A DNA stretch of 64,000 bases from Diphasiastrum complanatum (GCA_029204225.1 CM055092.1:18250886-18314885); one strand, 5' to 3'; counted from the stretch's first letter, positions 11,110 to 22,884 are shown. Notes: generated by a model from the sequence alone, not told the origin. Made by a program: numbers and translations.

Positions 11110-12134
11110 CTATGTTTTGGGTGAGGTTGCTTCGGTGTGCGGGGGTGAGGCGGCCTGGGCAGCTGTGATGGGAATGGTAGGCCCAATGGCCAAAGACTGT
11201 CCTTGTATGGGAGCAAAGGCGAGGGAAGCATCAGAGGCGAGGGGAATGGAAAGTTCAGTGCGAACAATAGCAGGGGGTGGAAGCGCAGCTAACGAGGTAT
11301 GCCTAGTACGATGTCGTGACGTGGAAGGCGAGTCAGGAATTACAATCTCGCTGCGTGGACGACGACGACTATGAGAACTTGAGGCCTGGTGAGATGACTC
11401 GATTGGTGCTTCTTCGTAAAACGAAAGCACAGAATCCAGGTGGAAGCCATGGATTCTATTTTCTAAGTGAGAAGCGGCTAAGAGGGACAATAGAGAGCCA
11501 GCGGCGAACTGCTGCTTTGTATTGGCCTTAATAGCTCGCTTGAGCTCACCAGAAACAGTCTTGAACCAGTTATATGGTTGAAGAGGGGCTTTGGCCAACT
11601 TGATGTTGGACTCCACTATCGTGTGAAGGATTTGAGATGTGATGCGGTCTTTCCTGAGGTTGCCAACCATCAGGAAATGATTCAACAATTGGGCAGTAGC
11701 GTGGATGGAAGGCTCAGTGATGGCTTCCAAAAGGTAACCATCATTAGTCCAATGAAGATCGTTGGTGAGGTCAATGTATGGCTTGATGGCCTGTTTGGCT
11801 TGCTTGTGATTGGGTGAGGCGTGCGTACCGGATGAGATTCCTATAGCTGCAAGTGCGGCCTCAGTGACGCGCACCTTTGTGTGGCTCCTTGGAAGGTGAT
11901 GTAATACTTGGATTTCTCTTCCTTCCACGTACTGAAGGCAAGAGTGATGAAATCCATATTGATGTGTCCCAAAAAGGCTCTCTCATGAACACCCATTGCA
12001 GTAAGTAGAGGCTCTGCAAGGGTCATCCACTGAGTGACCATGCTTGTGCTAGGAAGAATCATGATGTCCGTTGCAGATGGCACATCACGATGGATAGTAT
12101 AGCGCGGAGACTGGGAAGTATCGGTAGAAGACAT
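11110..12134 (-). pseudogene. ORF A, copy 2: unknown protein of gypsy-like element
   Basis: Colinear with copy 1 and more open: after a one-base deletion near 11872 (four T become three) the frame runs without stop from about 11928 to the TAG at 11110-11112. It contains the helical region (YLLEAITEPSIHATAQLLNH), then an Arg/Ser-rich patch (SSSHSRRRPRSEIVIPDSPS) and an Ala/Pro tail. Similarity to copy 1 continues upstream of the ATG to about 12190 and stops within 20 bases of the P450 splice donor at 12205. That places the element end, or a recombination breakpoint, exactly in the P450 intron. Confidence 0.55.
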
Positions 12135-12204
12135 GATGATCATAAAGGAATTATAACCGCGTGAGAATGTATCAGAAGGCAATGCAGGAAGAGTTTCTTC
12201 TGAC

Positions 12205-13745
12205 CTGAATTTGGTCACAAGATGATGAAGGAACACTACGATTTCTAGCTTTGCCAGCTCGTATCCTGCGCATTGTCTGGCCCTCCTCCAAATACCATGA
12301 AGCTATTGATGGTCGAAGACATGGTCTGGTTCCATATGAAATACATGAGTCTATTAATAGTAAGCACATGGACTTATTGCAATTTGTATGATGCAATAGT
12401 AAGCACCTAGACTTATGGCAATTTGTAAGATGCAGCGAGCGAGCATACAGAAAGAATGAATGAAAGTTGACATGGTTAAAAGAACTGTGCCTGTTGAGTA
12501 CCTTCCAGCGCCATGGGTTGAACGCCAAAGGGTCTTCGTAGATGTCTCCATCAAGGTGCACCGCACGGGCATAAGCGAGCACAGTCCATCCTTTTGAGAT
12601 AGTGTAGCCTGATGAGGAAATTCAGTACAGTACGGCCTTTAGTATTATGTTCAAGAAATTAGTAGCACTCCAAGCAAGGAGTTAAGCCTTTAACCATTGA
12701 TCAACGGACCGCACCCATCTAATTCTTCTGTTCTCGTAATTTATTTTGAGATTTCTCTTAGCACTTGAACTATCCGAACATACAAGTACCTTGATACTGA
12801 ATGTCCTCTATTGGTGTGCGGTATAATCCATGACTGACGTTTGTAAGTCTGAGCGTCTCATAGATAACCTGTAGAAGCAAAAGCAGGACGAAGAGTATGG
12901 AAAAGTAAGGACTAGGCAATTGATCTCGGGGTTAAACTGGGGGAAAAAGAAATAATGCTGCAGGCTGCTTACGTGCAATGTAAAAGGCATGCTATTCTTG
13001 TAGTCATCTCATGACAGTCTTTCCCCCTTTCGGTTTCTTTCAATAGCCTAGTTTTCTTCCTGCAATGCTCGACATCAGCATAAGCAGTCGTTCCAGCTTA
13101 TTCTGGAAACTGTAAATCAAGCCTGTAGTCTCACGGTACCCCATCTTCCAGGAAAGCGAACTTCGAACTTCTCTAGTAATTCATTAATAGAGAGAAAGGA
13201 CGCCTTTGGGCTGTCGGTCAAGAATGTGATCGCGAAAAGAACAGCTGTTGCTGTGGAAACATGTTCACCCCAGAGCAATCCAAGAAAGTAATCCATGATC
13301 TGCTCGTTAGTCATCCTATCCTCATGCCGCATCTCAGTACTGAACACAGTTGCGAGTAAGTCCTTGTGATTGTATTCTTCAAGGCTTTTTCTTGAATCAA
13401 TCACTCAGGTGAGTCTCTTTAAAATGCTCCCCCGAGCCTGCAGACGCAAGCGATTCTCGATTGACAAGCCCCTCTATCTTTAGTCTATCTTGTGGTCATC
13501 ATTAAGATGGAATAAGGAAGCACCTTTGTGAAGTACTAATTAAGATTTTTTATGAAATGTATAAAGAGGGATCAGGCACTGGATTTATTATGTACCTGCA
13601 GTGCCTTCGCGTAAGTGGAGCCAGGAATTTAAAGCGAAAGAGAAAATATGCCATCCAACAGATGTTAGTACTCCTTCATGAGACTGTCATACTCTTCTCC
13701 AGGGCCAAAACTGATGAGCTGCTTTGCCACCACACGAAACGTATA
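12205..13745 (-). pseudogene. Cytochrome P450 pseudogene, CYP85 clan (CYP90-like)
   Basis: Six exon remnants lie in order on the minus strand. 13745-13596 carries TFRVVAKQLISFGPGEEYDS and IPGSTYAKALQ. 13404 to about 13200 carries the I-helix region (NEQIMDYFLGLLWGEHVSTA, FLTDSPKA). 13059-12973 carries RNRKGERLS and DDYKNSMPFTLHV. 12868-12790 carries the ExxR helix (VIYETLRLTNVSHGLYRTPI). 12608-12502 carries GYTISKGWTVLAYARAVHLD and FNPWRWK. About 12310-12205 carries the haem loop (FGGGP, RQCAGYELAKLEIVVFLHHL). GT-AG borders fit. Damage: two TAA stops in the first remnant, a TAG and a TGA in the third (the second in place of the expected Trp), and a one-base loss inside the haem loop. The last exon is missing. 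Such enzymes oxidise sterols or terpenoids at the ER. A weak possible earlier exon lies at 13882-14094. Confidence 0.85.
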
Positions 13746-14160
13746 CTACGTTCATAGTACACAGATTAGTGTAGGACCTGAGGGTGAAATACTCTGACAA
13801 AATGACAACATCGTATGAAAAGATTTAATTTTTGGATCCAAGAGCTTCCTGAATACCGCCTAGCTTGAGTTGAGCAATTGATCAAACTAAACTGATCACT
13901 ACTAAAATATTTGCACAAGACACAGCCCTTGGACATATCTGTTCTAGTTTCTGTTTTGCGGAAAAGATGGCCTCGAAACCCCTGAGCGACTTGGCGTTTG
14001 GAATAGCATCTCTTTTACAAATGCGTCCAGGAGTAGATACTATTAGAAGCAAGGCATAGCATCCCTGCACATCCCTGCACGTCATATCAGACACCAGATT
14101 TAAGTTTATCTTGTCAGAAAGATTAAAAACAACGCTTAATGACAGCTGTAATGAATGCTA

Positions 14161-14288
14161 CATAGTTGTGCCCACTTGAACAAAGCAGTAATGGAATAGC
14201 ATCCGGAGCAATCCCGCTGCAATGCATAGTTGTGCCCACTTGAACAAAGCAGTAATGGAATAGCATCCGGAGCAATCCTGCTGCAATG
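14161..14288. repeat. Two 64-bp tandem units
   Basis: Bases 14161-14224 and 14225-14288 are identical except for one C/T difference near the end of the unit (ATCCCGCTGC versus ATCCTGCTGC). A very recent tandem duplication. Confidence 0.95.
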
Positions 14289-15229
14289 CAAAACACAGGC
14301 TTATGCCCTAAACTATAAAAGGTTAATCAGTTTTGCTGTTAGAGTTTGATGTTTCTCGCAATAACAATGGCAGCATTCAGAGCGGTGCATCGCTAATCCA
14401 TCTCAGCTGCTTGCACTTGCAGATCTGGTGCCGCCTACTCTTCCTCCTTCAGCCATGGCAGCCAAATCCGGAGCTTTTTACTCTACATCTTCAATGGATC
14501 CTGGAAAATCTCTGCCCCCAGTAGACTCTCAAATAGTAGAACAAAAAATGGCTCCTGCTTCCAGGGAAGTGTCCCTTAGAATCCATAGTTCAATCCAAGG
14601 GCGAAAGCATGATCCAGATGGTCGAAGCTGTATACAGCTGGCCTATCTGTTGGAGGCAAGCCCGTCATCACCAAATCACTCTGAAGATAGAGAAGAAGAA
14701 GAAGCGCACCAAGCACAAGCTGAGAATAGGGCGGGAGTCATTTCCAATTTACCAAAAGCCCCAAAATATTTCTCTCTCTATCTCTCTCTCTCTCTCTCTC
14801 TAGCCATTGGCAATTATGAAATTTTCAATTACCTAGTGGAGCATCCGCCTCATGCCTACTTGCAACTCGTGCACCAATGCAATACCTCTCGTCCTCTGGC
14901 CACTGACGTGGCCCGTGCCAGCACCTCAAGAAAGTGGTTTCAGTGCTTTTTACCCTCTGGCCTTCAGGTACCCCGACTGCTTCATGGAAGGGCGAGAGAG
15001 AGAACTTGCGCCAGTGATGGCAAACTCTTTTTGAGTTATCCTAAAAAAGGGCTGCAATTCTAAAGATTCTCGATTCTTTTAAGACTATTACTCATAAAAG
15101 GGTTTCTGTGCTAATCTAAAAAGTCATCAAAATGTTATCATACTGGTCTTTGAGAAATTGTGTCGGTTTCATGCCTATACTTTGCAGGTTTTCTCGAGAA
15201 TTGTCGTGTGCATGCGAGCTAGGGCGACA
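14289..15229. other. No recognisable gene
   Basis: Plus-strand open frames at 14428-15063 encode a peptide beginning MPPTLPPSAMAAKSGAFYST with no motif I can name, interrupted by a CT repeat at 14771-14802. It may be chance or a relic of the P450 upstream region. Nothing else is seen. Confidence 0.35.
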
Positions 15230-15253
15230 GGGGGGGGGGGGGGGGGGGGGGGG
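15230..15253 (+). repeat. Homopolymer of 24 G
   Basis: An unbroken run of 24 G in otherwise AT-rich DNA. Such runs form G-quadruplexes and are prone to length error in sequencing and assembly. Confidence 0.95.
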
Positions 15254-15839
15254 TTTAGACATTGTAAAAAAACTTAAGCACACATTATAAAAAATTCACA
15301 AGTGACAGAATTCTCTGCAGATAGATTACAATCCACGATGGAGAATAACGGCAGTAGTTAGTGATAGTTAGTTAAAAACGGTTTTTTTGTCATGAGAATC
15401 TAAAACCCTAGGTTAGGATTTTCTTGGCAAGTAGACATATGGAAATGAAGACACGCGATTTTGTGAATGTTTTTTGTCTTTTTGTAACTTATGAATTGAT
15501 CATTGCAATTTGTGTGTGATCTTTTTGCTTTAGTTCTTGCTAGCATACTTGTCAAGTAATCTTTTGCAGGAGCATAATTGTTTCATCAAAGATTATGGGT
15601 CCACGTGCACGATAGATCTAGGATCTGTCAAATGTGCGAAATTGAGGATCGTTTAGAGGATGATTAAAATCACGCTAAAGGAGACCACACACGGCGAAAG
15701 TCATGTTAGGAAAAAGAAAAAGTAATTTCAAAGGATCCATAGGCCGATCGTTGGAAGATGGCAGTAGACAACGGGATTGATGGGTCTAAAATCATCAAAC
15801 TTGACGAGGAAGGACGTGCGAAGAGTGCGGCTCAGGTTG

Positions 15840-17265
15840 AGATCGTGAATTAGAAGGAGGCGAAGGCGTACATGGTGTTGTGCATGGCATTGGGAGACAC
15901 AATCGTTTCGCAAGTCCGAGATACAAAGACAGCCAGAGGAGTATGGGAATTGCTAAAGAAACATATGAGGTAGTAGAGCTCTCAAGCATATTGACATTGT
16001 AGAGGCAATTGAATGCACTCAAGATGATAGAGGGAGATCCGATGACGGCCCATATTGACATAATCAAAGGCATCTGGAGGCAAATGGAAGCGGCAGGCGC
16101 AATCCTGGACAAAAGGCAACTGGTATACATGCTAATCACAAGCTTGGAGAGAAAGCAAGAAGGCGAGGGGCGAAAAAAGGTGCTTTTATTGTGATCAGAT
16201 TGCACACTTCATTCGGAATTGTCGGAAGAAAAAGGAAGGATCAGAAGAAAGGAGAGACCTCACAAGCTAATCTGGTCGAAGAAGAGAAGGAGGCAGAAGA
16301 GCTGCCAAAAGTCTATGGGCTGATGATCCTGATCAAGTAGCAAAGTGGTGACTCGGTTTGTTCATCTGAACACAACATCAAAAGCATGGTGAAATTGAGC
16401 GGAGGAAAACTACAGGATGCGGAGTCAGTTGACACCTATTGGTACGTGGACTCCAGAGCGACATCCCATATGACTTTTGAATGAAAAGATTTCATCACCT
16501 GTGAGTTGGTAACCAGAAAGAGGGAGATCACCATGGAGATCGCATCAGAGCGAACGTGGTGGGCACTGGAACAATAGCTACATGGATAGGAAACGGAAGG
16601 GAGCTGATAATTCAAGAAGTCCTCCATGTACCGAACCTGGCAAAGAACTTGATTTCAGACGGTTCACTCCCAGACAAAGGTATGGAAGTTTCCTTTGAGA
16701 GACAGGGATGCATGATTACAGATGAAAGGGAGTAACCATGATAGGCTTCAAAATGAGGTCAATCAGATTGTACCAGTTACAGGGAGGGATAGTTGAAAGA
16801 TCGTCAACCTACATCAATCTAGAATCCAAGTGCAAGAACAATCTATGGCACAAACGGATGGGTCATCTCAGAGAGAGGAGTCTACAGAGGTTCACCAAGG
16901 AGACTATGCTTGACGATTATGACTACAATCCAAGGGAATGCATAGAGAGATGTGAATTCTGGGTGTATGGGAAGTAACACAAGCTTCCATTGTGCAAAAA
17001 TCCGTGAAATCAAATGACGAACCTGCTTGAACTTGTGCATTCCGACCTATGTGGCCCAATGGATGTAGCATCTATCGGAAGCTCCTTCGTGTCCTAAACG
17101 ATCATTCAAGAAGCATCAGAATGGAATGGAATCTGTAGCCTGAATGGAATCAAGAGAAAATTTATAGTACCCTACACACCCTAGCAGAACATGGTGGCAG
17201 AGCGGAAGAACCGCACCATTGTTAAGATGGTAAGGTGTGTGCTACACAAGAAGGATTTGCCCAGA
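15840..17265 (+). pseudogene. Ty1/copia gag-protease-integrase relic
   Basis: Successive fragments in different frames follow copia order. Gag: KEAKAYMVLCMALGDTIVSQ with RGVWELLKKHM, then LNALKMIEGDPMTAHIDIIK. Zinc knuckle near 16180-16220: CFYCDQIAHFIRNC. Protease near 16440: YVDSRATSHMT, where the DSG catalytic triplet has become DSR. Pre-integrase: LWHKRMGHLRERSLQ with a following C-X2-C. Integrase: VHSDLCGPMD and AERKNRTIVKMVRCVLHKK. Stops and frameshifts are frequent, reverse transcriptase is absent, and the sequence turns into unrelated DNA after about 17265. Confidence 0.85.
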
Positions 17266-17740
17266 CATCTGTAAGAGATACAAGATGTATCGACACACCC
17301 TATCCACCCATCCATAGGGTCACAACCGACCCACCCCCATGCACTGGAGCTACTGACATCTTCATGCCTAGTCAAGTTTCTTGTGATAACTGGCGTCCCA
17401 TACCACCGACCATCGCCCTTGGCTCTCCCTAGCACACATCTCTTAGCTTGGAGATATGTCCTAGCTAATGCACGTGCTCTCCATCCACCACCTCCCGGGT
17501 AGATTGAGTGAATGGCATAGGGGAAGCCCCACCATTATATAGGCATAGCATAGTGGGTCCCATCAAGCACGATTCTACCGGCGACACGTGACCTCCTAGG
17601 AGGGTGACGCGTGGCACCACAACATGTCGATAATGTGACCTGCATCATGCCCCTTGTGAGGTCGTCACTGAAGGGTGTACCGTTATGGTACATAACAGTA
17701 GGGGTCACTTCCATTGATAAGGAATAAAAAATAATCAATT
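17266..17740. other. No gene seen
   Basis: GC-richer stretch with a TATA-like box readable on either strand near 17534 (CCATTATATAGG). It may be LTR-derived, but I found no second copy in the window. Confidence 0.3.
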
Positions 17741-18850
17741 ATGTATGTCCTAAGTTTGAGGCTGGCCAATTTTGATCCCTTCATCAACTATGTTGACTGC
17801 TCAAAAGAAAATCATAACTTACGCCTCGAACGAGGGACATCAAATATGAGCTAATTTTGAATGTCCTAAAGTTGAGATTCCTCTAATTTAATTACCCAAT
17901 GGGAAATCTCAAGTGAGAAAGATTGAAATTGACCTATCTCTAATGGTGGACATCAAATTTGAGTTATCTCATGTGATAGGCCTCAACTCCATCATCAAGG
18001 GGTCAAAGTCGACAAATCTTAATATACCAGACTTGATATTGGTTGAGTCTGATTACTAGATGAGCCATGTCGAGTGATAAACACCAAAATCACATGTTAC
18101 GCATCGAATTTGAGCAATCCTGAGTGATAAGTGCCAAATTCAAACTATCTCAATGACTTGAAGTCGAGATTGAGATAGCTGATTGGCAAAGTACTCACAA
18201 TGGACAAACAAAGTGAAGCTCATACTGTTAGAACTTTGTCATAAACAGAATGGTGATCTATGGCAGTTCTAGACGTCCAGTTGTCTAAATTCATGATAGG
18301 TCTAAATCCCTATTCATTATCTATGACAAGGCCAACTGTAATCTTGTGATATTTGTGCCTATGTGCATCATTACATGGCTAGCCTCTTCAATTCTCTCAA
18401 ACTCATGAATATTGGGATCTGTATAAATTGCTTATGAATATGATTCTATAAGGTCAAAAGAGTACGTCATTGAGGAGTTCAAGGTGTCTTTGATCAACTC
18501 TTGTTTCTTCTTTGCTTTTGGATCTTTGTACGTAGACATTTCTTCAACTCAAATGCCTTCACGTCCAAACTTCATTATGTATTAAGGTCAGTTGTTATCA
18601 TCTCACCATATATATATGGGTTGATATCTTGTAGTTGCTATAGTTTTCTACCCAATCTCGATATACTATTATTGAGACTGGCTGAGTATGATCACTTCAT
18701 GAGCCATGTCAAGTAACAAGCAACAAAATCACATGCTAGGCATCAAATGTTGGCTTTCCAGAGTGATAGAGGCACCAAAATGGGGCTATTTACATTGATA
18801 GACATCAAGTTCTAGCTATCTAATGTGATTTAGGTCAATTATGATCACTC
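17741..18850. repeat. Degenerate satellite-like array, left part
   Basis: Phrases such as GATCACTCAATGAG, CATGTCAAGTGATAAGCACC, AAATCACATGTTACGCATC, TTTGAGCTATCTCATGTGAT and CCTAAGTTTGAG recur in similar order with a period that I estimate at 180-200 bases. Units are strongly diverged and partly scrambled. The same array continues at 20096-20880 beyond a copia LTR. No coding potential. Confidence 0.6.
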
Positions 18851-18859
18851 AATGAGGAC

Positions 18860-19729
18860 AAGTCTGGGAGTCGTAAAGCTACCATGTTTTGAGAGGGAGC
18901 TGAAGAAACAAACTGTTTTGAGCCACAAAGCTTTGTTAGCTTTCGAGCACACGTCTGCAGGGACACAGGCAGAAACCACCTCAAGTCACATCCGCCTCAT
19001 GACCGTCTCAGCCGAACAAGACACGAAGGTGAATACCTCGAAGGTCAAACGTTTGAAGACCAAGCTCAAAGGTGAAGCTGAAGGTCAAACAAGACATGAA
19101 GGTGAAGAAGACTCAAAGACTGAAAGGCAGCATACCTTCACACTCCACGTACAAAGGAAATCAAGAAAGTACCGGGAGGACGTCCTCCTCCATGGATGAT
19201 GCTGAAGGCAATTTGAATGTTGTTGGAACATGCTTAATCAACCATTCTTGTAATCAGAGATTAAAACCCTTTATCTCTCCATCCATATAAGTAGATTGAA
19301 GATGAGAGAATTGGTTGAACACCAAGCTGGGTTGTCAATTGGTTGAGTATCAACCTGAGCTGAGCATAGTGTTGCTAAAGAAGGCTGCTAGTAAGCGAGA
19401 CGATGTGACATTATTTGTGAGAGACAAAGTTTCTCTTGCACCGATGCGTTGTGTGGGTTTGTCTCACAGCACTCTCAAGAAATAGGATCATTGATAATAT
19501 AGTAGTTGTAATGCACATGTTGAATGATCTTGAATGCTTTGATGTATGATTGTTGTCTGTTCGTAATCAGTTGTTTATTCATCATTCCGCACATTGGTTC
19601 ATCTTTGTTGAATGCTTAAACAATTAAACATAGGTTAGCAGTGTATGTCTACACTCTGGAGGATTGTAGATCTGATCTAGCAAGCAGTAGCCGGTAGACA
19701 AAATCAAATTCCCTCCAAGTTCAAAATAG
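18860..19729 (+). repeat. Copia-type 5' LTR (boundaries approximate)
   Basis: The stretch separates the two halves of the satellite-like array and ends directly before a tRNA-Met primer site at 19730, as a 5' LTR should. No second LTR copy is present to mark its start, and the internal region after the primer site lasts only about 360 bases with no gag motif. It is a truncated element. Confidence 0.5.
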
Positions 19730-19740
19730 TGGTATCAGAG
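19730..19740 (+). other. Primer-binding site for initiator tRNA-Met
   Basis: TGGTATCAGAG is the complement of the 3' end of plant initiator tRNA-Met, the usual primer of plant copia elements. Its presence on the plus strand sets the orientation of the LTR before it. Confidence 0.8.
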
Positions 19741-20095
19741 TGACTAAAGTTCGTGTCACATCAAAGCACTCTATTCAATTCTCAATAGAGGTCTCAGATT
19801 TCCATAAAGGAGGAGCATGCACATCAAGAGGAGCAAGCTTCAAGGTCAAGCGTCTACATGAAAATTAGAAGGAATCAATTTTGGGGTGCTAGGATGGTGC
19901 AAAGCTCTCAAGTTCATCAAAGAAGTCAACATCAAGGAGGCACTATCATGGATATGGTGATCTCGGATCGACATCAAGCTCATTGGTTGATCTTCACACC
20001 TTTGAACCATCAAGAATCCATCTTTGAAGACCAATTCAGCCCAGGAGTCAAGCTCAAGATCATCATGCTTTTATCAAGCCAAATCAAGCCATCTT

Positions 20096-20880
20096 GAGTG
20101 ATATACATTGAATTTCAGCTATCTCATGTGATAGGGGTCAATTTCCTCAATAAGCAATAAAATTCAAACAATCTAAATGTACTAGACCTAAAAAATGATT
20201 GAACTTGATCACTCAATGAGACATGTCAACTAATAAAGTCCAAAATTACATGTTATGCATCATATTTGAGCTATTTTAAGTCATATGTGAAATTTGGGCT
20301 ATGTAGTTGTCCTAAGCTTAGGGTTCATCTGATATAATCACTCAACGAACACTTTTGAGCGATAAGGGCCAAAATTGATTGATCTTGAGTGAAATAAAAT
20401 TTGGGATATCTTGTGTCATAGGGATTAATTCTATCAACAAGGGATCGAACATGAGCAATTTAAATGTACCGGAGTGAATATTAGTCAAATTAGACATTTA
20501 GTTGGTTTTAGTCTAATTATTAGACTTGGACACAAGATTCCTCTAATTTCATCACTTAATGGATGCTTTTGAGTGATAATGTTCAAAATCAAGCCAAAGC
20601 TATTAACAATGAGATTGGTCAATTTTGATCATTTGATTAACTATGCTTAATGATAAGCACCAAATCGTTTGTTGGGCATTATATTTTAGCTATTTTGGGT
20701 GACATGCATCAAGTTCGAATGATTTGAAGCTTGAAAGCAGCTCAGTATTTTTTTGAATTCGATCACTTTATAAACCTTGTGTATTACATGCCAAAGATGT
20801 ATCTCAATTGATATATTGCATCGATTTTGAGCTACATCAAGTGACAAAGGTATGACTTTATAATACATAAGAATATTTTT
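20096..20880. repeat. Degenerate satellite-like array, right part
   Basis: Continues the phrases of 17741-18850 (for example TTGATCACTCAATGAGACAT, AAATTACATGTTATGCATC, TTTGAGCTATTTTAAGT). The array resumes right after the copia fragment. Confidence 0.6.
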
Positions 20881-20956
20881 TAATTCATAACTCAAAAGGT
20901 ATCTAGAAAATTAATTTTTTTCTTAAATTATCTTGATATCACATACATTTTCATAT

Positions 20957-21235
20957 TTAGGAAAATGTTTTCCTAGTCAGATCAAGGGTTTTCCTAGATG
21001 AAATATATGCCAAGATGCATTTTATCACTAAGAAAGCTTTTTACTAGAAAGATGGTGCAAATGTATCTAGGAATTTCCATGTTTTCCTAGATAGAATTTG
21101 TACACATACATTTTTTAACTAGGAAAAATGTTTTCCTAGTTAGGAGTCGTCCACATAGATATCTAAACTAGTAAAAATCGTCTTTAACTAGGAAATTTTA
21201 CAATTTTCCTATGTAGGAACATGTCATATTTTTCT
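20957..21235. repeat. Cluster of CTAGGAAAA / TTTTCCTAG inverted repeats
   Basis: At 21117-21141 arms of 11 bases (AACTAGGAAAA and TTTTCCTAGTT) flank a 3-base loop, and at 20958-20975 arms of 8 bases (TAGGAAAA, TTTTCCTA) flank two bases. Further half-sites GGTTTTCCTAG, TCTAGGAATTTCC, GTTTTCCTAG and CTAGGAAATTTT fill the interval. It lies just left of the expansin duplicate. Confidence 0.75.
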
Positions 21236-21239
21236 TGTG

Positions 21240-22880
21240 GAATGTTGCTACGCAATTGCAAGTTACCGTAACCTCTTTGTGCACTTGGGTATTCTGGTCT
21301 TTTCGAGCTTGGAATAAAATTTATTTGCTTTCAATGATTGAGAAGTGCTACTAGTATTTTTCAGCATCCGCTATGATTGGGATACATGCATTCAAGCTCA
21401 TACATATGTTGCACTTGTTTTTTTCCTGTAAGATATTCGTCAAAGGCGATATTTCTAGAGATTAGAAGTTTTAAATTTTAGCACGGACCTTTTAACGTCA
21501 AAAGACTGAAATATGTGATTGATGCCTGTAGAGTGCCATGCCGCATGGATGGAGGTATGCGTTTCACCATCAACGGCAACCCCTGGTTTAATCTCGTGCT
21601 GGTCAGTAATGTGGGTGGAATGGGCGACATATCTGCTATTTCAATTAGAGGTTCCGAAACGGGCTGGATTTCCATGAAGCGAAACTGGGGGACAGAACTG
21701 GGAATGTGACACTGTGCTAGTAGGCCAAAGTTTATCCTTTCAAGTCACGACAGTCGAAGGAATGCAACTCGCGCCTTACAATGTTGCCCCTTTAAATTGG
21801 CACAGTGAAAATGAGTTCTACCGAGGAATGACATATATCATTACAAACAAACATTCACATATGATTTTCAACGGTTACTGGTAGAACATAGACGAGTGTT
21901 ATAAATTTTTTTGATCCAGGTCAACTTTCTATAAAACGTAATTGTAAAAGAGGCGGGCAATTTGTAGCAGCCCATTGCATTATACTCGAAATGCAGAAAT
22001 TTCAAAACTTTATTCAGTCTATAACTCGTTACCTTTGCACAATAAAGCATATTGGTTCGATCGTGGATCTCCAGCATCTCGTGAACTTCTTTTCCAGTTT
22101 ACTCATTGAAGAAGAGATCATTTGTGTTGGGTCCACTATGTATGACGATGATGTACTGATTTAAGTTATCGAGCAATCAAATACAAATTATTCGGGTTTA
22201 TGATAAGGTATCATATGTCTCACTGGATTTCATGTATATTAATATGAATGGGTCCTGGTTATGTGACTAACAATCATAGGCCATGTCTGCTTACGGTAGA
22301 ATGGACAAAAATCAGTATCATTTTCTATGATCGTATGCAGAAGACTTATATTTTTGGATTTTGAGTCACCAATAGTAGAATATCATCGAATACTTAGCTA
22401 GAAGAAAATTTACAAAAAAACAGAACATACGATTATCGCTGACACTAAATATCTCAACATTTCTCTAGAATGATTGTGAAACAATCCGAAAGAGATTATA
22501 CGACCTTATTTTCCATAGATTTTCTGTATGTCATGCCACTTGCAAGGAGCTAGTAAATCCCATCTAGCATCATTATCGGAAGCATGAAAAAGGTTGCTTA
22601 GCAAAAACTGTCATTACGCACCAGCAAAGTATATCAATCTCACATGCATGAAATAGTAAGGCCTTTGAATCGACGTAGGTGAATTCTATAACATAAGTAT
22701 GCTAAATTCTGAGAGGGGATGGTCTTTCTTGAGTATTGAGAATGTAGTGCCAAGGATCTTCGTGGACTATGGTGAAAATCGACAGTCAATGTGCCAAGCA
22801 AATCCATCATCTTCATGATTCAGCATCCTTGGTAGTAGATGCATGTCCTTATTGCACGGGGTCATTCTCATAGGTGGCTC
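21240..22880 (+). pseudogene. Truncated expansin duplicate (intron 2, exon 3, 3' flank)
   Basis: Bases from about 21240 match intron 2 of the intact expansin gene (from about 41650), 21532-21824 match its exon 3, and the following DNA matches its 3' flank to about 22880. The exon begins after the same TTGATGCCTGTAG-type acceptor and encodes [20 protein letters not shown]. Damage: an extra G in the run near 21688 shifts the frame, Cys of KGCETGW is Ser, the segment encoding QFGQTF is deleted, and the stop codon is replaced by CGA. Exons 1 and 2 are absent. The copy arose by DNA-level duplication, since intron and flank are kept. Confidence 0.9.
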
Positions 22881-22884
22881 AAGT

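Noticed and set aside
11841-12236. Fusion protein of P450 haem loop and ORF A
   Set aside because: The joint reading crosses a good splice donor (GTCAGA at 12204) and then the start of the retroelement homology. The fusion is by chance.
21515-21709. Second functional expansin gene
   Set aside because: Only intron 2, exon 3 and 3' flank are present, with a frameshift, an internal deletion and a lost stop codon.
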